Below are positions 1 to 8,929 of a DNA stretch of 56,014 nt, piece by piece. How positions within the stretch are numbered: position 1 is the first letter of the stretch; the number at the start of each line of letters is the position of its first letter. Source of the DNA: Methylobacterium sp. (GTDB lineage Bacteria; Pseudomonadota; Alphaproteobacteria; Rhizobiales; Beijerinckiaceae); the NCBI RefSeq assembly GCF_019750675.1, contig NZ_JAIEOF010000164.1:1-56014 (forward strand). The letters are read 5' to 3'. A program made the translations under genes and the position numbers. The notes under the pieces were generated by a model. The model was not told where the DNA came from. It made no database searches and was given only the letters and a program-made list of their open reading frames with translations.

Positions 1-378
1 GGGCACATCAATCTGTCGATCCTCGGCGCCATGCAGGTGGCGGAGAACGGCGATCTGGCCAACTGGATGATCCCGGGCAAGATGGTGAAGGGCATGGGCG
101 GCGCCATGGATCTCGTGGCCGGCGTCAAGAAGGTGGTGGTGGTGATGGAGCACACCGCCAAGGGCAAGGACGGCTCGGAGAGCCCCAAGCTGCTGGCCGC
201 CTGCGACCTGCCCCTCACCGGCACCCACGTGGTCGACATGGTCATCACCGATCTCGGCGTCTTCACCATCGACAAGAAGGGTGAGGGCGGGATGACCCTG
301 GTCGAGCTCGCCGACGGCGTCACCGAGGACGAGGTCCGCCGGAAGACGACGGCGCGCTTCACCACCAAGCTCGCCTGA
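1..378 (+). CDS. scoB: 3-oxoacid (succinyl-CoA) CoA-transferase subunit B, 5'-truncated by window edge
   Basis: Reading frame open from the window start ([39 protein letters not shown]...) matches the C-terminal part of SCOT/CoA-transferase subunit B. Confidence 0.9.
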   Translation, partial: GHINLSILGAMQVAENGDLANWMIPGKMVKGMGGAMDLVAGVKKVVVVMEHTAKGKDGSESPKLLAACDLPLTGTHVVDMVITDLGVFTIDKKGEGGMTLVELADGVTEDEVRRKTTARFTTKLA

Positions 379-403
379 ACCGAACCGCGCTCGATCCGCG
401 ACC

Positions 404-435
404 AACCCGGCCGGTCTCGGCCGCGACGGGTTTTT
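404..435 (+). terminator. Rho-independent terminator after CoA-transferase
   Basis: aacccg...cgggttttt stem with nested gccg/cggc and T-run, just downstream of stop at 378. Confidence 0.7.
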
Positions 436-508
436 CGCGGCACGCCGGTCCCCGGATCGTGGCGGCGCTCTACCTGTCCTGCGGGGGGCAACACAGGAGT
501 GCCGAGAC

Positions 509-682
509 ATGACCGTGGTTTCAAAGACCGTGATGGAAGAGGGCAAGGCCGCCAAGCTGGCTGGATTGCCCGATTCCGAGAACCCGTACCCCGCCGGTTC
601 GCAGAACAGCGCGGACTGGCTGGAGGGTTATACCTTCGACGAGGCCGAACAGAACGTCGATCGTCCGGGGAGCGACGGCTAA
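509..682 (+). CDS. 57-aa Rmf/CrpP-fold-like small protein
   Basis: ATG with upstream aggagt RBS; MTVVSKTVMEEGKAAKLAGLPDSENPYPAGSQNSADWLEGYTFDEAEQNVDRPGSDG has the EG-A-x-G...NPY...W-x-x-G pattern of the Rmf/CrpP family. Confidence 0.6.
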   Translation: MTVVSKTVMEEGKAAKLAGLPDSENPYPAGSQNSADWLEGYTFDEAEQNVDRPGSDG

Positions 683-926
683 CGCCTGTTGGGTCATACG
701 AGCCGTTGGGCGGTCATACCCGAATGGCAAGTTTTGCCGTATCGGCCGCAAAATATCCGGCCACCGATACAGCGTGTCGCCGTCGAATTAACCGGCCGAT
801 GAACGTAAGAAAATCGGACGTACCTTCGAAAAATCTTGAGACTGTCGCGTCCGAATTTTGCGATGAACGAATGCTGGACTCGACGCGTTAAGTTTCCAAG
901 TTGATAACAACAGGAGACAACGCACC

Positions 927-1220
927 ATGTCGATCAAAACCTTAGTCGTTGCTGGATCGCTCGCCCTCGCCCTCACGGGTTCCGCCTTCGCCCAGAACGC
1001 GGCCGGCGGCGGCTCCGCCACGGGCAACATGAACAATCCGGGCAGCGTGAAGAGCGACGGCGAGAAGGCCATGGAACGTACGGGCGCACCGGCGGCCACC
1101 GGTTCCACCATGGCGCCGGCCGGCACCTCCGGCGGTCCGAGCACGGCGACGCAGGGTGCCCCCGGCGGAACCGGTGGCAACGGCGTGACCGGCAGCGGCG
1201 CGGCCCCCAGCGGCAAGTAA
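927..1220 (+). CDS. Small secreted Gly/Ser/Thr-rich low-complexity protein
   Basis: Sec signal peptide (MSIKTLVVAGSLALALTGSAFAQ) followed by NMNNPG/GGNGVTGSG low-complexity sequence; RBS aggag upstream. Confidence 0.7.
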   Translation: MSIKTLVVAGSLALALTGSAFAQNAAGGGSATGNMNNPGSVKSDGEKAMERTGAPAATGSTMAPAGTSGGPSTATQGAPGGTGGNGVTGSGAAPSGK

Positions 1221-1255
1221 AGTCGGCGCGCCGGTCTTCTCCAAACGACACGTCC

Positions 1256-1285
1256 AGCCCCGCAGCCTCACGGCGCGGGGCTTTC
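1256..1285 (+). terminator. Hairpin terminator
   Basis: agccccgc-agcctcacg(g/c)-gcggggct followed by ttcg; between two convergent genes. Confidence 0.5.
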
Positions 1286-1305
1286 GCTTGTCGACGGTGC
1301 GGATC

Positions 1306-1800
1306 TCAGGCGCCGGTATAGCCCAGGGCGATCGCGGCAGCCTTCAGGCGTTGGAACGCCGTCGCGTAGCGCTCGCGCTGGGCCGCCCCGTCCGGGAGGG
1401 TTCGATCCGGGCTCAGATTGTCCTCGGTATCCGACATCTTGATGAGAATCGCGCCGAGATGGCCCTCGCCGATGAGACGGGTCATGCGCGCATCGTAGGG
1501 CATCGGCTCCGGCGACTTCGTCAGCAGCCGGACCATCGCGACCACGGGCTCCGCGAAGCCCTCCGCGCGCAGGCCGACCGGGGTGGTCGGCGTATCCTCG
1601 AGCACATCGTGGAGGATCGCGGCCTGCATCACCTCCATCGGGTCGATCGGCAGGCGGTCCACGGATTTGGCATGGCCGGCGCGGACGACGGAGGCGTTCG
1701 CGACCCGCTCGAGGTGCCGGATGTAGGGTTGCCCGCCCTTATCGATCTGGCCCGCATGGGCGAGGATCGCAAAGCTGTGCGCTTCGAAGATGGATGCCAT
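1306..1800 (-). CDS. HD-domain protein related to SpoT/RelA-type (p)ppGpp hydrolase domain
   Basis: MASIFEAHSFAILAHAGQIDKGGQPYIRHLERVA...AILHDVLEDT...IKMSDTEDN: HD-motif pattern of the RelA/SpoT hydrolase domain (HDxxED). Confidence 0.8.
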   Translation of the reverse strand: MASIFEAHSFAILAHAGQIDKGGQPYIRHLERVANASVVRAGHAKSVDRLPIDPMEVMQAAILHDVLEDTPTTPVGLRAEGFAEPVVAMVRLLTKSPEPMPYDARMTRLIGEGHLGAILIKMSDTEDNLSPDRTLPDGAAQRERYATAFQRLKAAAIALGYTGA

Positions 1801-2034
1801 CGCGTCGCCTCGCAGGCTCGGTCGCCGACCCCGATCGACGAGGCCTCTCACTGCCTCAGATGCCCGCGCGGGTAAACCGCAGCGCCGCGTTCCGGCGCGT
1901 CCGATCCGCTCCGTCCACGAAACCGGGACGGCACAGGCCGCCAGCGTTAGCGGGGCATTAAGCGGAACCGTCGAAATCAGGGGAAGGCCGGAGGCGTTCC
2001 CCGGCCCTCGGGCGTATCGCGAGGATGATGGCGT

Positions 2035-2442
2035 ATGGGTAGCGTTCCGGCGACGATGGACAATGTCGTTCCCTTCCGGCGCACGGCCCCCCGGCCGCAG
2101 CGGCCCGAGACCCCGGTACCGGGCAGCGTCGCGGCCCGGCGGAGCGAGCAGCGAGCCCTGATGGACGCGGTCTACGCGACCGGCAGCCTGGCGGTGGCGG
2201 CCGGCGACCGCGAGACCAAACTCATCGCCTCGCGCCTGCAGGTCTATGGCTTCCTCCTCGTTGAAGAGATCGGGGCCGACGGGACGCCCCGGCGCCTGCG
2301 CCCATCGGAAGCGATCCGCGCCCGGACGGACTTCCCCTGGCGGCTGTCCAAGGCGCGCTACGGCGCAGGCACCGGCCTTGCCGTCACCATTCCGGCGGTG
2401 GACAACTTCCTGTTCGATCTGCCCTCCGGCCTGCCGGCCTGA
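2035..2442 (+). CDS. Hypothetical protein
   Basis: 135-aa ORF with plausible non-repetitive composition; no family recognised. Confidence 0.5.
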   Translation: MGSVPATMDNVVPFRRTAPRPQRPETPVPGSVAARRSEQRALMDAVYATGSLAVAAGDRETKLIASRLQVYGFLLVEEIGADGTPRRLRPSEAIRARTDFPWRLSKARYGAGTGLAVTIPAVDNFLFDLPSGLPA

Positions 2443-2582
2443 AGCGGTTCGGGCGGACGCGCCGCGTCTCTGTGGCGGCCGGGAGACATCGGCAATTTCC
2501 TCGCTGTGGACAGCGTCGCGGTCATCGAATTCCAAGCGTGGGCGTGAGATAAACGGGCTCATCCCACACCCGGCCGATTGCC

Positions 2583-2696
2583 ATGCTGACCGCCTCAGAA
2601 AACCTCGTCATCCAACACCGTGAGATCGTCGCCATCCTGGTGACCTACGCCCTGTTCTTCGCGGGCGTGATCGCGATGGCTTGGCTGATCGCCTGA
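2583..2696 (+). CDS. 37-aa single-TM small protein (putative)
   Basis: MLTASENLVIQHREIVAILVTYALFFAGVIAMAWLIA, one hydrophobic segment; not in the supplied ORF track because of size. Confidence 0.4.
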   Translation: MLTASENLVIQHREIVAILVTYALFFAGVIAMAWLIA

Positions 2697-2817
2697 GCGC
2701 CGGGCAGGGGACGCGAGGAAGGCACACGGGGAGGCGGCCGCCGCGCCCCGTTCGAGCATGGAACTCCCGGAAACGCAGTCGGGTTTCTCGGCCGATCACC
2801 CGGGAGACGACGCGCGA

Positions 2818-3171
2818 ATGGCAGACCGAGCCGACGATCACGCCGAGACCTACGCGGCTTTCCGCGAGGCCGTGAACATGCCCCCCGCCAAGCTGGAAGC
2901 CTTCCTCGAGACCGACGAGAGCAAGTCCGTCGGCCAGAAGAAGGATGGCGGCGAGGCGACGGGCCACCGCGAGGGGCGTCGCATCGTCGAACTTCTGCGC
3001 ACGAAGAAGGCCGACCTCACCGACGACGACTACGCCCACATGGCCAAGGTCGTCGGATACGTTCGCCGCCACCTCAAGCAGGGCGGACCGGACGACAAGG
3101 CCAAGGTGAAGGATTCGGCCTGGCGGCTGTCCCTGATGAACTGGGGACACGACCCGCTCAAGGACGACTGA
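2818..3171 (+). CDS. DUF3140 domain-containing protein
   Basis: AVNMPPAKLEAFLETDESKSVGQKK...GHREGRRIVELLRTKKADLTDDDYAHMAKVVGYVRRHLKQ...WRLSLMNWGHDPLK matches DUF3140 signature; start could be upstream ATG at 2758. Confidence 0.8.
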   Translation: MADRADDHAETYAAFREAVNMPPAKLEAFLETDESKSVGQKKDGGEATGHREGRRIVELLRTKKADLTDDDYAHMAKVVGYVRRHLKQGGPDDKAKVKDSAWRLSLMNWGHDPLKDD

Positions 3172-3272
3172 CGCATCTCGTCTTACGAGGCGCCCGCTGC
3201 GCCGAGCGGTCTGAACGATATGACAACCACCGATGTCTCACCCGGGGCGAAAACCCGTCCCTGGGGGAAACC

Positions 3273-3348
3273 TGGTGGAGCTGAGCGGGATCGAACCGCT
3301 GACCTCCGCAGTGCGATTGCGGCGCTCTCCCATCTGAGCTACAGCCCC
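3273..3348 (-). tRNA. tRNA-Ala (anticodon CGC)
   Basis: Reverse complement GGGGCTGTAGCTCAGATGGGAGAGCGCCGCAATCGCACTGCGGAGGTCAGCGGTTCGATCCCGCTCAGCTCCACCA folds as a cloverleaf; anticodon loop ATCGCAC; carries the G3:U70 alanine identity pair and an encoded CCA. Confidence 0.95.
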
Positions 3349-3470
3349 GTTCCGGGGTGCCGGCCTTTTAGGCTCGCGCACGCCGGCCTGTCAATTCCAG
3401 AAATCCTGCGGCTTTGCGTGCGCGTGATGCGCCCTGCGAGCGCGGGGCCACGAGGACTTCGTTTCCGCGC

Positions 3471-3773
3471 ATGAACGCCTTCATCTGGCTCTTCGACACC
3501 GTCGTGCAGCTCTACATCTACGTCCTCATCGCCAGCGCCGTGCTGAGCTGGCTCGTGGCGTTCAACGTGGTGAACGTCCGCAATCCCATCGTCTCCCAGA
3601 TCGGCGAGGTGCTCTACCGCCTCACCGAGCCGGTGCTGCGCCCGATCCGCAACATCCTGCCCAATCTGGGCGGCGTCGACCTTTCGCCGATCGTGCTCGT
3701 CCTGCTGCTGCTGTTCGCGAGCCGGCTGCTGCACGAATTCGTGCCGACGCAGACCACCATCTACACGCGCTGA
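3471..3773 (+). CDS. YggT family membrane protein
   Basis: 100 aa, MNAFIWLFDTVVQLYIYVLIASAVLSWL...EPVLRPIRNILPNLGGVDLSPIVLVLLL typical YggT. Confidence 0.9.
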   Translation: MNAFIWLFDTVVQLYIYVLIASAVLSWLVAFNVVNVRNPIVSQIGEVLYRLTEPVLRPIRNILPNLGGVDLSPIVLVLLLLFASRLLHEFVPTQTTIYTR

Positions 3774-3879
3774 GCCGCACGCGCCGGGCCGAAGAGCCGG
3801 CGAGGGGCAGGGCACGACGACGGCCCGCCCCACACAAGAAACCGTTGCGCCACCGCGCCGCCCTGGGGACGAGACCGCC

Positions 3880-4926
3880 ATGAAGACCAATCCCGGCCGA
3901 TTCTTCGAGGATTACCGCCTCGGGGAGACCATCCGCCACGCCACGCCCCGCACCGTCACCCTCGGCGACGTCGCGCTCTACACCGCGCTCTACGGGCCCC
4001 GCTTCGCCGTTCAATCCTCGGACGCCTTCGCACGCGCCATCGGCTATCCGCGGAGCCCCCTCGACGACCTGCTCACCTTCCACGTCGTCTTCGGCAAGAC
4101 CGTGCCGGACATCTCCCTCAACGCCCTTGCCAATCTCGGCTATGCCGAGGGTGGCTTCCGCCGGCCGGTCTATCCCGGCGAGACGCTCTCGACGGTGTCG
4201 GAGGTGATCGGCCTCAAGGAGAGCTCGAACCGGCAGACCGGCGTGGTCTACGTGCGCTCCACCGGCTCGGACGCCGACGGCGAGACCGTGCTGAGCTATT
4301 GCCGCTGGGTGCTGGTCAAGAAGCGCGATCCAGCGGCGGTCATCGCCCAGGAGCACGTGCCGACCTTCGCCAAGGTGGTGGACCCCGCCGACCTCGCCGG
4401 CGCCCTGCCGTCCCTCAACGCCGGCGCCTACGATTGCGAACTCGCCGGCTCGCCTCACCGCTTCGGCGACTACGTGGTGGGCGAGCGGATCGACCACGTC
4501 GACGGGATGACCGTCGAAGAGGCCGAGCACCAGATCGCCACGCGCCTCTACCAAAACACCGCCAAGGTGCACTTCGACGGCTACGCGGCCAAGGACACCC
4601 GCTTCGGCCGCCGGCTGATCTACGGGGGCGTCGTCATCTCGCTGGCCCGGGCGCTCAGCTTCAACGGCCTGGCGAACGCCTTCGCGCTCGCGGGCATCAA
4701 TGCCGGCCGCCACGTCGCGCCGCTGTTCGCCGGCGACACGGTCTATGCCTGGAGCGAGGTGCTGGAGACCGCCGAATTGCCCGGCCGCAGCGACATCGGG
4801 GCGCTGCGCCTGCGCACGGTGGCCACCAAGAACCAGCCCTGCGGCAACCACCCGGACAAGGTCGGCGATGCCTATGACCCGTCCGTAATCCTCGACCTCG
4901 ACTACTGGGCCTTCATGCCGCGCTGA
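3880..4926 (+). CDS. Mesaconyl-CoA hydratase (MaoC-like), ethylmalonyl-CoA pathway
   Basis: 348 aa double hot-dog MaoC-like protein MKTNPGRFFEDYRLGETIRHATPRTVTLGDVALYTALYGPRFAVQSSD... resembling the mesaconyl-CoA hydratases of ethylmalonyl-CoA pathway organisms. Confidence 0.85.
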   Translation: MKTNPGRFFEDYRLGETIRHATPRTVTLGDVALYTALYGPRFAVQSSDAFARAIGYPRSPLDDLLTFHVVFGKTVPDISLNALANLGYAEGGFRRPVYPGETLSTVSEVIGLKESSNRQTGVVYVRSTGSDADGETVLSYCRWVLVKKRDPAAVIAQEHVPTFAKVVDPADLAGALPSLNAGAYDCELAGSPHRFGDYVVGERIDHVDGMTVEEAEHQIATRLYQNTAKVHFDGYAAKDTRFGRRLIYGGVVISLARALSFNGLANAFALAGINAGRHVAPLFAGDTVYAWSEVLETAELPGRSDIGALRLRTVATKNQPCGNHPDKVGDAYDPSVILDLDYWAFMPR

Positions 4927-4941
4927 GGTCCCGTCGCCGCG

Positions 4942-4966
4942 CGGGCGGCCTCGAGAGGGCCGCCCG
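4942..4966 (+). terminator. GC-rich hairpin downstream of mesaconyl-CoA hydratase
   Basis: cgggcggcc-tcgagag-ggccgcccg, 9-bp perfect stem, no strong T-run. Confidence 0.4.
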
Positions 4967-5098
4967 TGATTGTGCTGTCGTTATCCGGACGCGTCCGGAG
5001 GATGATGGGCAGTGGTTGCAGAGCCGACCAAGGGGCCCGCCTGCCCCTTTCCGTCGTTCGGAATCAGCCCCCGCGATCCGTGGATCGCGCGGCGCCGG

Positions 5099-5899
5099 TC
5101 AGCCGCCGAACAGGCCGAGCACGGTCCGCCGCAGGGGATTGGCCGGATCGGAGAGCAGTCGCAGCGCCATCAGGCACGCGATCGTCACGAGAAGCGGGCG
5201 GATCAACCGGGCCCCCATCCGGATCGCGAGGCGCGAGCCGATCTGCGCCCCGAGAAAGGCGCCGACCGCCATCGTCAGGCCGATCGCCCAGACCACGTGA
5301 CCGCCGATCGCGAAGAGGGCGAGGCTGCCGAGATTACTCGCAGCGTTGGCGAGCTTGGTATGGGCGGTACCCTTCACCACGCCGAGGCCCAGCAGGGTCA
5401 CGAAACCGATCATGTAGAACGCACCGGCGCCGGGACCGAACACGCCATCGTAGAAACCGACCGCCGGGGCCCATGTCAGGGCGAACCAGTTCGGCGTCAT
5501 CCGCGCGGCCGCGTCCTCGTTGCTCATGCGCTTGGCGGTAGCGAAGTAGATGGCGATCGCGACGAGCAGGATCGGCACCGCGGCGTCCAGCACGGCGCGC
5601 GGCAGCAGGCTGACGCAGAGCGCGCCCGCGATCGAGGCGCAGCCGGCGCTCACCGCGATCTTCCAGGCATCCGGCCAGTGGATCAGGCGGCGCCGGGCGA
5701 AGGCGAGGGTGGAGGAGATCGCTCCGGCGCTGCCCTGAAGCTTGTTCGTCGCGATCGCCGCCACGGGATCGAGCCCCGCGAGCAGCAGGGCCGGTACCGT
5801 GAGCAGGCCGCCGCCGCCCGCGATCGCGTCGACGCAGCCGGCCGCGACGGCCATCGCGAACAGACCCGCGATCAGGCCGATATCCACCCCGAAGATCAT
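5099..5899 (-). CDS. TauE/SafE family (DUF81) sulfite/anion exporter-type membrane protein
   Basis: 266 aa, GxVDAIAGGGGLLTVPALLLAGLDPVAAIATNKLQG...GFYDGVFGPGAGAFYMIGFV motifs. Confidence 0.9.
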   Translation of the reverse strand: MIFGVDIGLIAGLFAMAVAAGCVDAIAGGGGLLTVPALLLAGLDPVAAIATNKLQGSAGAISSTLAFARRRLIHWPDAWKIAVSAGCASIAGALCVSLLPRAVLDAAVPILLVAIAIYFATAKRMSNEDAAARMTPNWFALTWAPAVGFYDGVFGPGAGAFYMIGFVTLLGLGVVKGTAHTKLANAASNLGSLALFAIGGHVVWAIGLTMAVGAFLGAQIGSRLAIRMGARLIRPLLVTIACLMALRLLSDPANPLRRTVLGLFGG

Positions 5900-5976
5900 A
5901 CCGTCCTCACGTCATGGTCCAGTGAAGACCGACTGGAGGCGGGATGGAGGATGGGGGCGGGCGCCGGATCAGCGTC

Positions 5977-6549
5977 TCAGTTGCGGACGACGACCCGGGT
6001 GCCGACCTTGGCGCGATCGTAGAGGTCGACCACGTCCTTGTTCGTCATGCGGATGCAGCCCGAGGAAACGGCGGCGCCCATGGTCTCGGGCTCGTTCGAA
6101 CCGTGGATGCGGTAGAGCGACGAACCGAGGTAGAGGGCGCGGGCGCCGAGGGGGTTGTCCTGCCCTCCGGCCATGAAGCGCGGCAGGTCGGGCCGGCGGG
6201 CCAGCATCTGCGACGGCGGGCGCCAATCCGGCCATTCCTTCTTCATCGTCACGCGCTTCTCGCCGGACCAGGAGAAGCCCTGGCGGCCGACGCCGACGCC
6301 GTAGCGCACGGCCTGACCGCCGCCGAGCACGTAGTAGAGCCGGCGCTGGCTCGTCGAGACCACGATGGTGCCGGGCTTCTCGGCGCCCTTCCAGGCGACG
6401 GTCTCGCGCGGGATCGCCTGCTCCTTGAAGATGTTCATGAAGTCGGCGATCGGCCCGCTGTCGAACGGGTTTCCGGCGAAGGCCGGGCCGGTCGATCCGG
6501 TGAGGGCCGCCGCCAGGGCGGCTGCGGCGAGAACGCGGCGCGTCTGCAT
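5977..6549 (-). CDS. L,D-transpeptidase (YkuD domain), secreted
   Basis: Signal peptide MQTRRVLAAAALAAALTGSTGPAFA; catalytic motif HGSNEPETMGAAVSSGCIRMTNKDVVDLYD. Confidence 0.9.
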   Translation of the reverse strand: MQTRRVLAAAALAAALTGSTGPAFAGNPFDSGPIADFMNIFKEQAIPRETVAWKGAEKPGTIVVSTSQRRLYYVLGGGQAVRYGVGVGRQGFSWSGEKRVTMKKEWPDWRPPSQMLARRPDLPRFMAGGQDNPLGARALYLGSSLYRIHGSNEPETMGAAVSSGCIRMTNKDVVDLYDRAKVGTRVVVRN

Positions 6550-6820
6550 GGTCTGTCCTCCAGCCAAAACAGGCTCCGGGGGCCATTCTGGGCCCCGAAG
6601 CCATCAGGCTCATGGTCGGGGGCAGGAGCCTTGACGGCGCACGGGGAGGTGGTCAACCGAGCCGACCACGTTCGCGCGCCTCTGTGTGATCCCCGCAACG
6701 CCGTCCGATTCAGCCGCCGAAGGGCCTTCGGAACACCTGACACAATGCCGCAGGAACTTGCGGCGCCGCCGGCGCAGCCCCAGAGTCCGGGACGTGAGAA
6801 GCTTGGCCCCCCACTTCGCG

Positions 6821-7225
6821 ATGCGTGTCGACCCGTTCGGTCGCATCGGCGCATCGTGGCCCGGACATGGTCCCCACGCCGCCCTGCGGACCGTGGTTGC
6901 GGCCGGATATGGGCTGCTGGGCCTGCTGTCTCTTGTCTGCGCCCTGCTGCCCCTGCTTCACGTCGCCGTGGATGTGCCCCGCGGCTTCGAAGTCCGACCC
7001 GTGCTCGCGCATTCGGCGGGACTTCCCGCGTCGGACGCCGGCGCCCGCATCGCGAGTACGCTCCTCGATCTCGACGAGGCCTGCGAGGAGGCGGTCCAGC
7101 CCCGCGTCGGCGCTCTGGTGGTCGCGCGGCTGCCGCGCCCCGCCTTGCCGCGCTCGACCGGTGTGCTCAAGGTTGCCGCCGCCATCCCCCTCGACCGCCC
7201 GCCGAGGCCGCGCCCGGCCGGCTGA
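6821..7225 (+). CDS. Hypothetical protein with one TM segment
   Basis: ORF MRVDPFGRIGASWPGHG...VVAAGYGLLGLLSLVCALLPLLHVAVDVPRG...; no homology recognised. Confidence 0.3.
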   Translation: MRVDPFGRIGASWPGHGPHAALRTVVAAGYGLLGLLSLVCALLPLLHVAVDVPRGFEVRPVLAHSAGLPASDAGARIASTLLDLDEACEEAVQPRVGALVVARLPRPALPRSTGVLKVAAAIPLDRPPRPRPAG

Positions 7226-7451
7226 ACGCCCGGCGCGCCGCCTATCCCTGCGTGGTCCCGGACGGCCGGGTGCAACCCGTGTCGTTGGATTGCCAAGATT
7301 GTGCGGCATCCAGGGCGTCGCCGTCAGCGATCTCGATCCGGTCGATGGCGGGCTCTCCGAACCGGGGATGGCTCCACCACCCCTCGAACACGGCCCCCGC
7401 AGCGTCGATGCTGGCGTGATGCCGGCCGTGGCCCGCCGCTTGCCAGAGGGC

Positions 7452-7469
7452 GGATCCGATTACGGATCC
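7452..7469. promoter_or_regulatory. Inverted repeat GGATCCG-ATTA-CGGATCC upstream of efflux operon
   Basis: Perfect 7-bp inverted repeat with 4-nt spacer about 85 nt upstream of the MFP start. Confidence 0.3.
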
Positions 7470-7552
7470 CGGCTCCCTGGACCCTGAACACGGTGATGCC
7501 GGCTCGCCCCGCGAGCGTCATCGAACCGCCATTTCGCAGGAGCGAAGTAATC

Positions 7553-8926
7553 GTGACGTCTCTCACCACCCGCCTGTTCCGGGCCCGGCCGGCTTCCCTC
7601 GCCGCCGGCTTCGTGCTGGTCGCTCTTTCGGCGTGCAACCAGAAGCAACAGGCGGCCGCACCCGTTCCCGGTCCGGCGCCCGAAGTCGGGATCGTGACCG
7701 TCCGCGAGCAGCCGATCCCCTACGTGCGGGACCTGCCGGGGCGGGTCGCGCCCTTGCGCATCGCCGAGGTGCGCTCGCGGGTGTCCGGCCTCGTGGTCAA
7801 GCGGACCTTCGAGCAGGGCAGCCTCGTGAAGGAGGGCGACGTCCTCTACAAGATCGATCCGGCCCCCTTCGAGGTCGAACTCCTGAGCGCGGAGGCGGCG
7901 CTGGCGCGCACGGAGGCCGCGCAGGTCCTCGCGTCCCAGCAGGCCGACCGCCTGGAGCAGCTGCTCTCGCGCCAGACCGCGAGCCAGGCGCAGTACGATG
8001 CCGCCTATGCGGGGCTGAAGCAGGCCCAGGCCGAGGTCGCCGGCGCCAAGGCGACCCGTGACCGGGCCAAGCTCAACCTCGGCTACACGGATGTCCGCGC
8101 GCCCATCTCGGGCCGCATCGGCCGCGCGCTCCTCACCGAGGGCACCCTGGTGGAGCAGGGGGGAACCGCCAACCTCGCGACCATCCAGCAGCTCGACCCG
8201 ATCTACGTCGACATCACCCAGTCGGTGGGCGAGCTGAACAAGCTGCGCCGGGATCTCGCCAGCGGCGAACTCTCGCGGCTCTCGGCCGACACCGCGAACG
8301 TCCACCTCATCATGGATGACGGCTCGCTCTACGGCTCGGCCGGCAAGTTGCTGTTCTCCGACGTCACCGCCGACCCCAGCACCGGCCAGGTGACCCTGCG
8401 CGTACTGTTCCCGAATCCGCACGACGAGCTGTTCCCCGGCATGTATGTCCGCGCCCGCATCAAGCAGGGCATCGACACCGACGCGCTCGCGGTGCCGCAG
8501 CAGGCGATCCAGCGCACCAGCGACGGCAAGGCCGAGGTCTGGGTCGTCCGCGACGACAGCAAGGTGATGCTCCAGCCCGTGGAGGTCGGCTCCGTGGTCG
8601 GCAACCAGTGGATCATCCGCTCCGGCCTCAAGGCCGGCGACCGGGTCGTGGTCGAGGGCGTGCAGAAGATCGCCGCCGGCCAGGAGGTGAAGACCGTCGA
8701 ACTGAAGACGGCCACCGAGGACCACGAGCCGAAGCCGCGCGACACCGATGTCGCGGACGCCGAGGCCAAGCCACGCCAGCCCAAGGGGGAGGCGGCCAAG
8801 ACCGACACGGCCAAGACCGATACGGTGAAGACCGACGCGCCCAGGTCCGAAGCTGCCAAACCCGATGCGGCCAAGACCGACAAGGCCAAGCCCGACACGG
8901 CCAAGCCCGTTTCGCAGGTGCGCTGA
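7553..8926 (+). CDS. RND efflux system periplasmic adaptor (membrane fusion) lipoprotein
   Basis: GTG start with aggagcg RBS; lipobox LVALSAC; AcrA/MexA-like core (VRSRVSGLVVKRTFEQGSLVKEGDVLYKIDPAPFEVELLSAEA...); Lys/Asp/Thr-rich C-terminal tail. Confidence 0.9.
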   Translation: MTSLTTRLFRARPASLAAGFVLVALSACNQKQQAAAPVPGPAPEVGIVTVREQPIPYVRDLPGRVAPLRIAEVRSRVSGLVVKRTFEQGSLVKEGDVLYKIDPAPFEVELLSAEAALARTEAAQVLASQQADRLEQLLSRQTASQAQYDAAYAGLKQAQAEVAGAKATRDRAKLNLGYTDVRAPISGRIGRALLTEGTLVEQGGTANLATIQQLDPIYVDITQSVGELNKLRRDLASGELSRLSADTANVHLIMDDGSLYGSAGKLLFSDVTADPSTGQVTLRVLFPNPHDELFPGMYVRARIKQGIDTDALAVPQQAIQRTSDGKAEVWVVRDDSKVMLQPVEVGSVVGNQWIIRSGLKAGDRVVVEGVQKIAAGQEVKTVELKTATEDHEPKPRDTDVADAEAKPRQPKGEAAKTDTAKTDTVKTDAPRSEAAKPDAAKTDKAKPDTAKPVSQVR

Positions 8927-8929
8927 ACC

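Noticed and set aside
499-891. 130-aa plus-strand ORF
   Set aside because: Overlaps the better supported 509-682 ORF in another frame; Arg-rich artefact composition and no RBS advantage
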